From assembly GCF_003130585.1 (NCBI RefSeq), contig NZ_QFKX01000006.1, positions 62,001 through 126,000 of the forward strand: 64,000 nt of DNA, written 5' to 3'. Position numbers and translations under genes: made by a program. Below, piece by piece: positions 33,125 through 42,241 of this stretch. Position 1 is the stretch's first letter; the number at the start of each line of letters is the position of its first letter. The stretch is from Brachybacterium endophyticum. Lineage in GTDB: Bacteria > Actinomycetota > Actinomycetes > Actinomycetales > Dermabacteraceae. The notes under the pieces are model-generated. The model had not been told where the DNA came from. It did not search any database and worked only from the letters and a program-made list of their open reading frames with translations.

Positions 33125-34030
33125 TTGAGGGAGGCATCGCGGTTGGGTGCTGCGCTCGACTGGCTAGCTCTCGGCGGATCACGACTGAGGCTCGCGGCGA
33201 CCGTTTCGATGGGTTGGACCGCCTTGGCAGGCACGGCATCGGCAATACTCGGCCCCTTAGACGGCCCGGTCTGGCTACGCATAACTGTGCCGCTCACCTC
33301 AGTTGCAAGTGCGTTAACTGCATGGATTCTGAAAAACGCCGACAGGCACCGAGTGCAGCACGTGGCCGAAAACGACACTGAAATGCTTATTCGATCTCTC
33401 GGTAAGATCCTCAAGGGCGTAGGGGCAGCGTCACGGTCGGATCCGCATTCGATTGTAGCGACTGAATATGTTCAACACGTGGCAAGTGAACTCCGCGAGC
33501 GGCTTGAACCTAAAGGGCTCGATGACATGGTGCGGGTGTGCGTATACAAGCGTGACCAGGCCAACACGAAGGAGCCTTCGGACGGGCCTCTCACCGAGGA
33601 GCCCCTCGCAAGCGCCACAACCTTCAACCTCTACGCGTGCGACATGGGAGGTAGGGAGGATCCACCTCGGCCCACTTTCGTCGACAATGAGGCCCCAGGA
33701 TCGAAGTTCATGCCGGAACTTTTCTCCCGAGGTCGCTACGTCGCGAAGGAGCGTAGCGATTTTATTCACGAAACGAGATACGAAACTGGGGAGCCGCCAG
33801 CGTACGGATCTTTCGTGAACTGGGCTCTCTTCGACAAGGATTTAGAGTGTCAGGCCATGGTTACTTGCGATTCTCGCGATGAGTATTATTTCGACAAGCG
33901 TCGCGAACGTCTGATTCGCACGTACGCAGTATTGATGAACCTCGCGCTCGAAGGCGTGGCGCAGACCTCGTCTGTCGACGAGCCGAGTACTCTGGCAAAA
34001 GAGAGCAGGAAGGGTAGTTCTGATGACTAG
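33125..34030 (+). CDS. Membrane-anchored GAF-like protein, putative toxin or sensor partner of Panacea
   Basis: A 301-residue protein starting at TTG 33125, which has GAGGAGGG just before it; an ATG 102 bases upstream lacks such a site. Two transmembrane helices lie near residues 20 to 60 (LRLAATVSMGWTALAGTASA, WLRITVPLTSVASALTAWIL). The rest looks like a GAF-type domain (MVRVCVYKRDQANT, then SFVNWALFDKDLECQAMVTC and a last helix). It overlaps the Panacea gene by 8 bases. Base composition is visibly more AT-rich than its neighbours, a sign of transfer. The function is inferred from the pairing. Confidence 0.55.
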   Translation: MREASRLGAALDWLALGGSRLRLAATVSMGWTALAGTASAILGPLDGPVWLRITVPLTSVASALTAWILKNADRHRVQHVAENDTEMLIRSLGKILKGVGAASRSDPHSIVATEYVQHVASELRERLEPKGLDDMVRVCVYKRDQANTKEPSDGPLTEEPLASATTFNLYACDMGGREDPPRPTFVDNEAPGSKFMPELFSRGRYVAKERSDFIHETRYETGEPPAYGSFVNWALFDKDLECQAMVTCDSRDEYYFDKRRERLIRTYAVLMNLALEGVAQTSSVDEPSTLAKESRKGSSDD

Positions 34031-34454
34031 CGCGAGTGACGTTGCGAAGTACCTCCTCCAGTCCCACGGGCCCATGTCGACCATGAAGCTGCAGAAGCTC
34101 GTGTTCTACGCCCAGGCGTACAAGCTGGCGTGGCTGGGTCGACCGATCTTTACCGAGCATGTCCGGGCCTGGACTCACGGCCCCGTTGTCTACGAGCTCT
34201 GGCAGCAGCATGCGGGCGAGACGGTTGCTGAGGCGGATGATATCGAGGCCGATGGCCGCGTTGCTCTCGACGCCAACGACCTAGAGGTCATCGAAGCGGT
34301 ATGGGATGGACTCGGCAGCCTTTCCGGGTGGGAGCTGCGGAATCGGACGCACGACGAAGACCCGTGGAAGGATGCGTTCGACCCGCAGGAACCGCGCCAC
34401 AACCGCATCATCTCCCACGAGTCGATGTCGAGCTTCTACTCCGTGAAGCCCTGA
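34023..34454 (+). CDS. Panacea (DUF4065, SocA-like) domain protein
   Basis: A 143-residue protein. MKLQKLVFYAQAYKLAWLGR, then RAWTHGPVVYELWQQHAGET, is the hallmark of the Panacea/SocA/DUF4065 domain. Panacea proteins are antitoxins that neutralise very different toxins in bacteria and phages, encoded beside the partner. Here the start overlaps the 3' end of the GAF-like membrane gene by 8 bases. It could also be a proteolytic adaptor as for SocA, but the bicistronic layout favours toxin-antitoxin. Confidence 0.8.
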   Translation: MTSASDVAKYLLQSHGPMSTMKLQKLVFYAQAYKLAWLGRPIFTEHVRAWTHGPVVYELWQQHAGETVAEADDIEADGRVALDANDLEVIEAVWDGLGSLSGWELRNRTHDEDPWKDAFDPQEPRHNRIISHESMSSFYSVKP

Positions 34455-34483
34455 CTTTGCGTGCCCCGATAGAGCCGCGACGA

Positions 34484-34573
34484 GTTGTCGTCGCCCTCTG
34501 GGCCGTCGCCTCGGATCAGATCGTCCAGATCTTCAACAACGCCATGGAGCCCTTCCTGAACCGCAAGCTCTGA
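34484..34573 (+). pseudogene. Possible 3' remnant of a disrupted host gene
   Basis: In frame with a TGA at 34571 the sequence reads VVVALWAVASDQIVQIFNNA and then MEPFLNRKL. A short hydrophobic stretch followed by an amphipathic end, just before tadE, is how Flp-type pilin genes end, so this may be the tail of a pilin gene interrupted by the mobile DNA. There is no start codon in place. This is a tentative reading. Confidence 0.3.
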
Positions 34574-34596
34574 CATCACGAACTCCGTCCGGTGAC

Positions 34597-35013
34597 GTGC
34601 GACGGCACTCGACCCAGCTGACCGCCCGCACGGCACGTCAGCGGCTGCGGGACGACGCGGGGTCGGCGGTCGTCGAGTTCCCCCTCGTGGCGGTCCTGAT
34701 CATCCTGATCGCACTGACGCTCATCCAATGCGCGCTCGTGGTCCACACCCGCAACACGCTCACGGACGCCGCGGTCCAGGCGGCCCACACGGCCTCGCTC
34801 GAGGGCAATGAGCCCGAGGACGGCGCGACGCGGGGCGCCCAGCTCGTCCACGACCGGTTCGGTGAGGACTACGCGGTCGAGGTCGACGCCGACGAGAAGG
34901 GCGAGGGCGTGGTCCGCGTGCGGATCACCGCGACCTTCCCGTTGATCGGCCTGATCGGACCGAGCGGGACGCTTCACGTCGACGGGCACGCGATCGACGA
35001 GGAGACATGGTGA
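34597..35013 (+). CDS. TadE-like pseudopilin
   Basis: A 138-residue protein. The motif DDAGSAVVEFPLVAVLIILI followed by ALTLIQCALVVHTRNTLTDA is a TadE-type N-terminal helix with the conserved G-x-x-x-V-E-F processing region. It is the first gene in a run of three Tad pilus genes; the ATPase and prepilin peptidase genes are not in the window and may lie beyond the mobile DNA. GTG 34597 is the likely start. It overlaps the next gene by 7 bases. Confidence 0.8.
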   Translation: MRRHSTQLTARTARQRLRDDAGSAVVEFPLVAVLIILIALTLIQCALVVHTRNTLTDAAVQAAHTASLEGNEPEDGATRGAQLVHDRFGEDYAVEVDADEKGEGVVRVRITATFPLIGLIGPSGTLHVDGHAIDEETW

Positions 35014-35528
35014 GCGCCCCCGTCGCGTCGAATCTGCGGAGTCGGCTGCCCCTGCGCAGGCGACTCGCCACGAGCCTGGGCCGGGACGACGGCAACGCCC
35101 TCGTCGAGTTCGTCGCGCTCGCCGTGATCCTGCTGATCCCGTCGCTGTATCTCGTCCTCACCCTGGGGTCCGTCCAGGGCGCCGTGTTCGCCGCCGACGT
35201 GATCGCTCGTGACGCAGCCCGTATCCATGCGACCGATCCCGATGCGGGACGTGCGAAGGATCGTGCCGACGCGATGACCCGCATGACCCTGGAGGATCAC
35301 GGCATCACCTCGCAGGACGCCGTCACCATCAGCTGCAGCAAGCATCCGTGCGCGACGCACGGAGGCGAGGTCACGGCGGAGGTCTCGGTCAGTGTGCCCA
35401 TCCCCGGACTGGGGCCGATGCTCGGCCAGGACGGTCCGGTCCACATCGGTGCGGAGCACGTCGTCGAGGTCGACCAGTTCCGCGCCCCCGGCGACCTGCG
35501 CGACGAGTCCTCGGGGGGCGACCTCTGA
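35007..35528 (+). CDS. TadE-like protein 2
   Basis: A 173-residue protein with GRDDGNALVEFVALAVILLI and PSLYLVLTLGSVQGAVFAAD, a second TadE-like N-terminal segment. A Cys pair lies in ISCSKHPCATHGG. It ends in a low-complexity Gly-Asp tail. It overlaps both neighbours, so all three pilus genes are one operon. Confidence 0.8.
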   Translation: MVSAPVASNLRSRLPLRRRLATSLGRDDGNALVEFVALAVILLIPSLYLVLTLGSVQGAVFAADVIARDAARIHATDPDAGRAKDRADAMTRMTLEDHGITSQDAVTISCSKHPCATHGGEVTAEVSVSVPIPGLGPMLGQDGPVHIGAEHVVEVDQFRAPGDLRDESSGGDL

Positions 35529-36049
35529 TGCGCCGCTCCCACACTCCGTCGCGCAACCGTCTGCGCAGCGCGAAGCTCCGTTCCCTGCCCGGGAGCACGG
35601 TCCGTACCCTACGTCGCGCGCTCGCCGCCGATCACGGCACGATGACCGTGCTGACCACCGGGGTCCTCGTCGTCGTCCTGATGGTCATCGGCGTCGGCAC
35701 CGCGATCACGGGGGTGCAGCTGGAACGCAACCGTCTGCAGAACGCGGCCGACGGAGCCGCTCTCGCCGCGTCCCAGGCCTACGGCGAGGAGAACATCTAC
35801 GGCGAGGACGACAGCTCGGGCCTGCGGCCGGGGGATGTCCGGGACGCGGCCGAGGACTACCTCGCCTCCTACCCGCCCGGCTCGCCCCGCACCAGGGACC
35901 TTCATGTCGAGGAGGCTCGCGTCGAGGAGGACGGCACGGTCGTGGTCCGTCTCGCGGCGCTCACCGATCCACCGTTGATCGGGTGGGTGACGAGGACGGA
36001 CCTCGTGACCATCCCGTTGGACGTGGGCGGGAGTGCGCGCTCGCGCTGA
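35528..36049 (+). CDS. TadG-like/Flp pilus-associated protein
   Basis: A 173-residue protein. DHGTMTVLTTGVLVVVLMVI then GVGTAITGVQLERNRLQNAA is the TadG-like (TadE/G, DUF2134-type) N-terminal anchor with an ADGAALAASQ follow-on. ATG 35528 overlaps the previous TGA (TGATG). The longer open frame upstream is shadow. Likely a secreted or envelope component of the Tad pilus. Confidence 0.8.
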   Translation: MRRSHTPSRNRLRSAKLRSLPGSTVRTLRRALAADHGTMTVLTTGVLVVVLMVIGVGTAITGVQLERNRLQNAADGAALAASQAYGEENIYGEDDSSGLRPGDVRDAAEDYLASYPPGSPRTRDLHVEEARVEEDGTVVVRLAALTDPPLIGWVTRTDLVTIPLDVGGSARSR

Positions 36050-36297
36050 GACGGGCGACGTCGACGGGGACGGCGCGGGGGAGCCGGCGCCATCGTCCTG
36101 CTCTGCGTGGCACGTCCCCGATCCCGGTCACCCTCGCGACAGCTCCGTGCTCGCCGGGATCGGTTCGTGAGCCCTGCACCGTCGAACTGTGACCGAACTG
36201 GCCGCGCGGGACCGGACCTCGCCGCGCCCATCACGCCCGATGCGATAGCTTCGAGACCCGCCAGGGGAGATGCCCCGCCGCACAGGAGCCGCCAGAG

Positions 36298-37464
36298 ATG
36301 TCGACCCAGCAGGCCCAGCCGACCCGCCCGGGTCCGCGCACCGTCCTGATCGCCCCCGACAAGTTCAAGGGATCCCTCAGCGCCGCCGAGGTCGCCGCGG
36401 CGATCGCCCGCGGGATCGCCTCCGAGGATCCCGACGTGTCGACCGAACTGCTGCCGATCGCCGACGGGGGCGACGGCACCGTCGAGGCGGCGCTCGCCGC
36501 CGGCTTCACCGCGCACACGGCGCAGGTGACCGGGCCGACCGGGGAGAAGATCGCCGCATGCTGGGCACAGCGGGGCGAGGACGCGGTCCTCGAGCTCGCC
36601 GAGACCTCCGGCCTGCGACGCCTGCCCGGCGGCGAGCTCGATCACTCCCGGGCGAGCACGCGCGGCCTCGGCGAGCTGATCGTCGCCGCCCGCGACGCAG
36701 GTGCCACGCGCCTGCTGATCGGACTGGGCGGCAGCTCCTCGACCGACGGCGGCGCCGGCCTGCTCGCCGCACTGGGTGCGCGCCTTCTCGACGAGGACGA
36801 CCGTCCGATCCCGGATGGGCACGATGGCCTGGAGCGGCTCTCCTCGGCCGATCTCGCTCCCGCTCTCGCGACCATCGAGGGACTCCACCTGCAGGCAGCC
36901 TGCGACGTCACCAGCCCGCTGCTCGGTCCTGAGGGGGCGGCCGCCGTGTTCGGCCCGCAGAAGGGCCTGGACCCCGGCGCGATCCCGGCCGCCGACCGCG
37001 CGCTGCGCCACGTCGCCGACCACCTGGATCCGGATGCGTGCCTGCGCGAACGCCCCGGAGCGGGAGCGGCCGGAGGGGCCGGGTTCGCGCTCTACGCGCT
37101 CGGGGCGGACTTCGCCTCCGGGGCCGACGCAGTCCTCGGACTCCTCGACTTCGATGGCCGACTCGAGTCCGCGAACCTCGTGGTCACGGGCGAGGGGAAG
37201 CTCGATGAGCAGACCCTCACCGGCAAGGGTCCCGCCGAGGTCGCACGCCGAGCGACGGCGCACGGGATCCCGGTCCTCGCCGTCGCCGGCGCCGTCGACA
37301 TCGACGCCGAGCAGCTCGCCGCGGCCGGGATCGGGAGGGCCCTGGACCTCGTCTCCCGCGCCCACGACGTGAAGGACGCGATCGAGCGCGCCGAGGAGCT
37401 GCTGATCGACGCCGGCCGCGAGATCGGTCGTTCGATCCGAGAGGGCACGATCACGGCGCGGTGA
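36298..37464 (+). CDS. Glycerate kinase (class II type, GarK/GlxK family)
   Basis: A 388-residue kinase phosphorylating D-glycerate. Motifs are IAPDKFKGSLSAAEVAAAIA at the N-terminus, LPIADGGDGTVEAALAA near residue 60, and LLIGLGGSSSTDGGAGLLAA near residue 145, with GFDGRLESANLVVTGEG-like sequence (LDFDGRLESANLVVTGEGKL) near 295, all standard for the family. ATG 36298 has AGGAG upstream. The gene is monocistronic by spacing (247 bases from tadG, 141 to prfB). Confidence 0.93.
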   Translation: MSTQQAQPTRPGPRTVLIAPDKFKGSLSAAEVAAAIARGIASEDPDVSTELLPIADGGDGTVEAALAAGFTAHTAQVTGPTGEKIAACWAQRGEDAVLELAETSGLRRLPGGELDHSRASTRGLGELIVAARDAGATRLLIGLGGSSSTDGGAGLLAALGARLLDEDDRPIPDGHDGLERLSSADLAPALATIEGLHLQAACDVTSPLLGPEGAAAVFGPQKGLDPGAIPAADRALRHVADHLDPDACLRERPGAGAAGGAGFALYALGADFASGADAVLGLLDFDGRLESANLVVTGEGKLDEQTLTGKGPAEVARRATAHGIPVLAVAGAVDIDAEQLAAAGIGRALDLVSRAHDVKDAIERAEELLIDAGREIGRSIREGTITAR

Positions 37465-37568
37465 ACGGGGGAGAGGGCCGACCTCGACCCCGGCCCTGTG
37501 CGCGAGCCAGCGTGCGGGCACGGGCCGGACCGTCGGCCGCGCGGTGATGCATCCGATCCCGCCGCTCG

Positions 37569-37597
37569 TTCGCCGTGCAGGCGCTCTCCCGTAGACT
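37569..37597 (+). promoter_or_regulatory. prfB promoter (leaderless transcript)
   Basis: TTCGCC (37569 to 37574) and TAGACT (37592 to 37597) are 17 bases apart. The predicted transcription start is 37604 to 37606, which is the GTG start codon itself, so the mRNA is probably leaderless. The same TAGACT element occurs before ssrA and smpB. Confidence 0.55.
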
Positions 37598-37605
37598 CGC
37601 CTCTC

Positions 37606-38730
37606 GTGGCCACCATCGACTTCACCGAAGAGATCCAGAACCTGCGCACGACCCTGGGGTCGATCGAGAAGGTGACGGATCTGGACGCCCTCAAGGCGAA
37701 GATCGCTGATCTCGAGCAGCAGGCATCCGCCCCTGACCTCTGGGACGACGTCGAGAACGCCCAGAAGGTCTCGGCCGCGCTCTCCCACTCCCAGAGCGAG
37801 CTGCGCCGCATCGACGACCTCTCCTCGCGCATCGACGACCTCGAGGTGATGGTCGAGCTCGCCGCCGAGGAGGACGACGAGGAGACCGCGCAGGAGGCCG
37901 AGAGGGAGCTGTCCTCGATCCACCGCACCCTCGACGAGCTCGAGGTGCGCACGCTGCTCTCGGGCGAGTACGACGAGCGCAACGCCGTGGTGACCATCCG
38001 CGCGGGCGCCGGCGGCGTCGACGCCGCGGACTTCGCCGAGATGCTGCTGCGCATGTACCTGCGCTGGGCCGAGCGCCACGAGTACGCGACCAAGGTCATG
38101 GACACCTCCTACGCCGAGGAGGCCGGACTGAAGTCCGTCACCTTCGAGGTCTCCGCCCCCTACGCCTACGGCAACCTCTCGGTCGAGGGCGGCACCCACC
38201 GCCTGGTGCGCATCAGCCCCTTCGACAACCAGGGTCGGCGCCAGACCTCCTTCGCCGCCGTCGAGGTGATCCCGCTGATCGAGTCGACCGACTCCGTCGA
38301 GATCCCCGACAACGACCTCAAGATCGACGTCTTCCGCTCCTCGGGCCCCGGCGGTCAGAGCGTGAACACGACCGACTCCGCCGTGCGCATGACCCACCTG
38401 CCCACCGGCACCGTGGTCTCGATGCAGGACGAGAAGTCGCAGATCCAGAACCGCGCGGCCGCGCTGCGCGTCATGCAGTCCCGCCTGCTGCTGCTGAAGA
38501 AGGCCGAGGAGGCCGCCGAGCGCAAGGAGCTCGCGGGCGACGTCAAGGCCAGCTGGGGCGACCAGATGCGCTCCTACGTGCTGAACCCGTACCAGATGGT
38601 CAAGGACCTGCGCACCGAGCATCAGGAGGGCAACCCCTCCGCCGTGTTCGACGGTGAGATCGACGAGCTCATCGAGGCCGGCATCCGCTGGCGCGTGGGC
38701 CAGCAGAAGGCCGAGGCCGCGGAGGCCTGA
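37606..38730 (+). CDS. prfB: Peptide chain release factor 2
   Basis: A 374-residue RF2 recognising UAA and UGA. The SPF specificity motif is in [16 protein letters not shown] and the GGQ peptidyl-hydrolysis motif in [18 protein letters not shown]. The reading frame is continuous from GTG 37606; there is no in-frame stop at the place where many prfB genes carry a programmed +1 frameshift, so autoregulation by that route is absent. Preceded by a leaderless-type promoter. Confidence 0.97.
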   Translation: MATIDFTEEIQNLRTTLGSIEKVTDLDALKAKIADLEQQASAPDLWDDVENAQKVSAALSHSQSELRRIDDLSSRIDDLEVMVELAAEEDDEETAQEAERELSSIHRTLDELEVRTLLSGEYDERNAVVTIRAGAGGVDAADFAEMLLRMYLRWAERHEYATKVMDTSYAEEAGLKSVTFEVSAPYAYGNLSVEGGTHRLVRISPFDNQGRRQTSFAAVEVIPLIESTDSVEIPDNDLKIDVFRSSGPGGQSVNTTDSAVRMTHLPTGTVVSMQDEKSQIQNRAAALRVMQSRLLLLKKAEEAAERKELAGDVKASWGDQMRSYVLNPYQMVKDLRTEHQEGNPSAVFDGEIDELIEAGIRWRVGQQKAEAAEA

Positions 38731-38737
38731 TCCGCGA

Positions 38738-38757
38738 GCGGGGCCTTCTCGCCCCGC
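38738..38757 (+). terminator. Hairpin after prfB
   Basis: GCGGGGC and GCCCCGC pair around a 6-base loop 8 bases after the prfB stop. No U-tract follows, common in high-GC terminators. Confidence 0.45.
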
Positions 38758-38891
38758 ACCGGGCGCTCTCCGGGTGAGCGACCGGAGGACTTGACCACGG
38801 TTTTACCCGGGGCCCGCGCGTGGGCGTGCGGGAATCGGTGACGACGGACCCTAGCCTGGCGTGGTCATCCTTTCCCGAACGGCAGGCCCCC

Positions 38892-39920
38892 GTGATCCGC
38901 TTCGACGACGTCTCCAAGACGTACCTGCGTGGACAGTCCCCCGCACTGCAGGACATCGACCTCGAGTTCGCGCGCGGGGAGTTCGCCTTCCTCGTCGGCG
39001 CGTCCGGCTCCGGCAAGTCCTCGCTGATGCGCCTCGTGCTCAAGGAGGCAACGCCCACCCGCGGCAGCGTCTACGTCGCCGGCAAGGACCTCTCGCGGAT
39101 CCCCTCCTGGCGGGTGCCCTCCCTGCGCCGCGAGATCGGCATGGTGTTCCAGGACTTCCGTCTGCTGCCCTCGAAGACCGCCTACCAGAACATCGAGTTC
39201 GCCCTCGCGGTGATCGGCACGCCCCGCAAGGTCGTGCGGCGTCTGGTCCCCGAGATGCTCGAGATGGTGGGCCTGGAGGACAAGGGCCGCCGCATGCCCC
39301 ATGAGCTCTCCGGCGGCGAGCAGCAGCGCGTGGCGATCGCCCGCGCCTACGTGAACCGTCCCTCGATCCTGCTGGCCGACGAGCCCACCGGCAACCTCGA
39401 CCCCGCCACCGCCGAGGGCATCCTCGAGCTGCTCGCCCAGATCAACGAGCGCGGCACCACCGTGGTCATGGCCACCCACGACCGCGCCGCCGTGGACCGC
39501 ATGCAGCGCCGCGTCGTCGAACTCGTCGACGGCCGCGTGGTGCGCGACGAGGCCGAGGGCAGCTACGAGTCCAGGACCCCCGCGAGCGTCATCTCGGGCA
39601 ACGTCGAGGACGGCGAGGACCTGCCCGAGGACACGGGCCGCCACACCCACGCCGGCACGGCAGCTCGGGACTCGGACGTCCGGAGGTCCGGCAGCGCCGC
39701 GCACGCCGAGCAGGGCAGCGAGGGCTCCGGCGGCAGCGTCGCAGCGACCGCGGACCCTGCCGGCAGCGGATCCTCGCGGAGCACGGACCCGGCCGCCACC
39801 GACGTCATCGAGGAGGACCTGGTGCCGCCGCGCCGCCCCCACGACCTGCTGGACGAGGCCGAGGAGGCCTTCGCCGAGGACTACCCCGAGGACTCCGAGC
39901 GTGAGGAGGGCACCCGATGA
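38892..39920 (+). CDS. ftsE: Cell division ATP-binding protein FtsE with long acidic tail
   Basis: A 342-residue ABC ATPase. Walker A is GASGSGKSS (residues about 36 to 44), the signature is LSGGEQQRVAIARA and Walker B is ILLADEPTGNLD. With FtsX it activates cell-wall hydrolases at the septum. The core ends near residue 225; a further 110 residues of Asp/Glu/Ser/Gly-rich sequence follow (ending DEAEEAFAEDYPEDSEREEG). GTG 38892 is chosen from the start of the ATPase core (IRFDDVSKTYLRG). It overlaps ftsX by 4 bases. Confidence 0.95.
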   Translation: MIRFDDVSKTYLRGQSPALQDIDLEFARGEFAFLVGASGSGKSSLMRLVLKEATPTRGSVYVAGKDLSRIPSWRVPSLRREIGMVFQDFRLLPSKTAYQNIEFALAVIGTPRKVVRRLVPEMLEMVGLEDKGRRMPHELSGGEQQRVAIARAYVNRPSILLADEPTGNLDPATAEGILELLAQINERGTTVVMATHDRAAVDRMQRRVVELVDGRVVRDEAEGSYESRTPASVISGNVEDGEDLPEDTGRHTHAGTAARDSDVRRSGSAAHAEQGSEGSGGSVAATADPAGSGSSRSTDPAATDVIEEDLVPPRRPHDLLDEAEEAFAEDYPEDSEREEGTR

Positions 39921-40834
39921 GGGGGCGCTACATCGCCTCCGAGATCCTCTCCGGACTGTGGCGGAACATCGCCATGGTGATCTCGGTCGTCATCGTCACC
40001 GCGGTCTCCCTGACCTTCGTGGGCGCCGGCCTGCTGATGCAGAAGCAGATCTTCGACATGAAGGCGACCCTGGTCCAGGAATCCCAGGTCACCATCTTCA
40101 TGTGCTCCCCGCACTCCACGGCCTCGAGCTGCGCCGGGGGCGCCGCGACCGACGCCCAGATCCAGTCCGTGCACGATGCGCTGGACGGGGAGGTGCTCGC
40201 CCCCTACGTCGACGACTACTCGGTGCGGAACCAGGACGAGGCGCTGAAGGTCTACCAGGACCAGTTCGCCGGCCAGGGATTCGTCTCCGACTTCTCGGCC
40301 AAGGACATGCCGGTCTCCTTCCACATCACGCTCAAGGACTCCTCGAAGTCCTCGGCGGTGGTCGACTTCTTCCAGGGCCGTGACGGCGTCGACGAGGTCA
40401 CGGACCTGCTCAGCGCCTACGCCCCCTTCATCGACGTGCTCAACCAGACCACCGTGTTCGCGGTGGGCCTGGCCGCCCTGATGCTGATCGCCGCGGTGCT
40501 GCTGGTGGCCACCACGATCCGGATGTCGATCGCGAACCGTCGGCGCGAGATCGCGATCATGCGCCTGGTGGGCGCCTCGAACGTCTTCATCCGCACGCCC
40601 TTCATGCTCGAGGGCGGGGTGGCCGGGATCCTCGGCGCCCTGATCGCCGGCGGGCTGTTGTGGGCGGGCACCCACTTCCTGGTCGAAGGATGGCTCGCGC
40701 CGACGCTGGGCGGTGGGATGATCACCGTGGGCAGCGCCGATCTGCTGTGGATCGCGCCGCTGCTGGTGCTGGTCGGCGCCGTGCTCTCGATCGCCTCGTC
40801 CATCGTCTCGCTGAACCGCTACCTGAAGGTGTGA
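39917..40834 (+). CDS. ftsX: Cell division protein FtsX
   Basis: A 305-residue permease-like protein. One N-terminal helix (SGLWRNIAMVISVVIVTAVS) precedes a large extracellular loop, with a Cys pair (MCSPHSTASSCAGG), and three helices follow at the C-terminus. The DPINRR-like RMSIANRRREIAIMRLVGAS is the standard FtsX cytoplasmic motif. ATG overlaps ftsE (ATGA), and the next gene is a coiled-coil M23 peptidase, the expected partner. Confidence 0.95.
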   Translation: MRGRYIASEILSGLWRNIAMVISVVIVTAVSLTFVGAGLLMQKQIFDMKATLVQESQVTIFMCSPHSTASSCAGGAATDAQIQSVHDALDGEVLAPYVDDYSVRNQDEALKVYQDQFAGQGFVSDFSAKDMPVSFHITLKDSSKSSAVVDFFQGRDGVDEVTDLLSAYAPFIDVLNQTTVFAVGLAALMLIAAVLLVATTIRMSIANRRREIAIMRLVGASNVFIRTPFMLEGGVAGILGALIAGGLLWAGTHFLVEGWLAPTLGGGMITVGSADLLWIAPLLVLVGAVLSIASSIVSLNRYLKV

Positions 40835-40836
40835 CC

Positions 40837-42231
40837 ATGACGCCACGCGACCACCGTCGGTCCGCCCTCGCCGCGCCGAGCGTCCGCGTGGCAGGCGCCC
40901 CGTCGCGCCACCTGCACCTGGTCGTGCTCATGGTGCTCGCCCTCGCGCTCGTCGCCACCCAGGTGATGGTCGTGCCGCTGACCTCTGCGAGTGCCGACGG
41001 CGACCGCCAGAAGAAGGAGCAGGAGAAGGCGAGCGTCGACGAGCAGCTCGACGACCTGCGCATCGAGCTCAGCGACGTCAACTCCGACCTCGCCGACACC
41101 TATCTCGCCCTCACCGAGACCGAGCTGAGGATCCCCGAGCTCCAGGACACGCTCCAGAAGGCCAAGGACGAGCTCTCCGACGCCGAGGACGAGGACCGTG
41201 AGATCGGCGGGCGGCTGGACGACGCGCAGGACGAGGAGGCCGAGCTCTCCGGCGAGGTCGACAGCGGCAAGCAGGAGGTCGACTCCTCGAACGAGCAGCT
41301 CGACGAGGTCGCCCTGGCCGCCTACAAGGGCGGCGGCATCCCCGACCCCACGAGCGTGTACGTCGGCGCCGCGGATCCCCAGAACGCCGTGGACCGCTCG
41401 ATGAACTTCCAGCTCACCATGCAGGCCCAGGGGACCCGGCTGGACCAGCTGGAGACCGATCAGTCGGTCACCGAGAACGCCGCCGATCGCCTGGACGCCG
41501 TGCGCGACGAGATCGACGACCTCAAGGACCAGTCCGAGAAGGCGGTCGACCGCAAGCAGACGGCGAAGAAGAAGGCCCAGGACGCCAAGGACGATCTCGA
41601 CGACCTCTACGCCACCCAGAAGAGCCAGGCCGCCGACCTGAAGGACAAGAAGGCGAAGTACGAGGACGACCAGTCAGGTCTCGAGGACCGCAGCTCCGCC
41701 CTGGACTCGGAGATCTCCGATCTGATCAAGCAGGAGGAGGAGGCCGAGCGGGCCCGCAAGGCCGCGGCCGCCAAGAAGAAGAGCTCGGGCTCGGACTCCT
41801 CGGGCGGCGCCTCGATCTCCTCGCCCGTGTCGAAGTCCGGCTGGATGGCACCCTCCACCGCGCGTCGTTCCTCGCCCTTCGGGTGGCGCGTCCACCCCGT
41901 CTACCACACCCGCAAGCTGCACGCGGGGATGGACTTCGCCGCCTCCTGCGGGACCCCGGCGAAGGCGACCAAGGACGGCACCGTGCTGGGGACCACATCG
42001 AACCATTCGGCGGGCAACAAGGTGATCCTCGGCCACGGCAGGGCGAACGGCCACGTGGTGACCAGCTCGTACCACCACCTCGAGCGCTTCGCGGTCTCCG
42101 CCGGGCAGCACGTCAAGAAGGGCCAGACCGTCGGCTACGTCGGCACCACCGGCTCCTCGACCGGCTGCCACCTGCACTTCGAGATCCACGAGGACGGCAC
42201 CGCGGTCAACCCGGTCAACTACGTCGGCTGA
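40837..42231 (+). CDS. Coiled-coil M23 peptidase, FtsEX-linked (EnvC/RipC-like)
   Basis: A 464-residue secreted protein. A hydrophobic segment near residues 28 to 48 (LVVLMVLALALVATQVMVVP) exports it; residues about 55 to 330 are a long coiled coil, and the C-terminal M23 domain has the zinc motifs KLHAGMDFAAS (HxGxD) and GCHLHFEIHEDG (HxH). Its position after ftsX shows it is the hydrolase controlled by FtsEX. The overlapping GTG 40831 is an alternative start. Confidence 0.9.
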   Translation: MTPRDHRRSALAAPSVRVAGAPSRHLHLVVLMVLALALVATQVMVVPLTSASADGDRQKKEQEKASVDEQLDDLRIELSDVNSDLADTYLALTETELRIPELQDTLQKAKDELSDAEDEDREIGGRLDDAQDEEAELSGEVDSGKQEVDSSNEQLDEVALAAYKGGGIPDPTSVYVGAADPQNAVDRSMNFQLTMQAQGTRLDQLETDQSVTENAADRLDAVRDEIDDLKDQSEKAVDRKQTAKKKAQDAKDDLDDLYATQKSQAADLKDKKAKYEDDQSGLEDRSSALDSEISDLIKQEEEAERARKAAAAKKKSSGSDSSGGASISSPVSKSGWMAPSTARRSSPFGWRVHPVYHTRKLHAGMDFAASCGTPAKATKDGTVLGTTSNHSAGNKVILGHGRANGHVVTSSYHHLERFAVSAGQHVKKGQTVGYVGTTGSSTGCHLHFEIHEDGTAVNPVNYVG

Positions 42232-42241
42232 TCCGGCTGAT

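Noticed and set aside
34436..34636. 66-codon minus-strand frame between the Panacea gene and tadE
   Set aside because: No ribosome binding site, no motif, and it overlaps both neighbours' ends; probably chance.
35902..38622. 906-codon minus-strand frame opposite glycerate kinase and prfB
   Set aside because: Shadow of well-identified plus-strand genes; low-complexity His/Arg/Gly-rich product.
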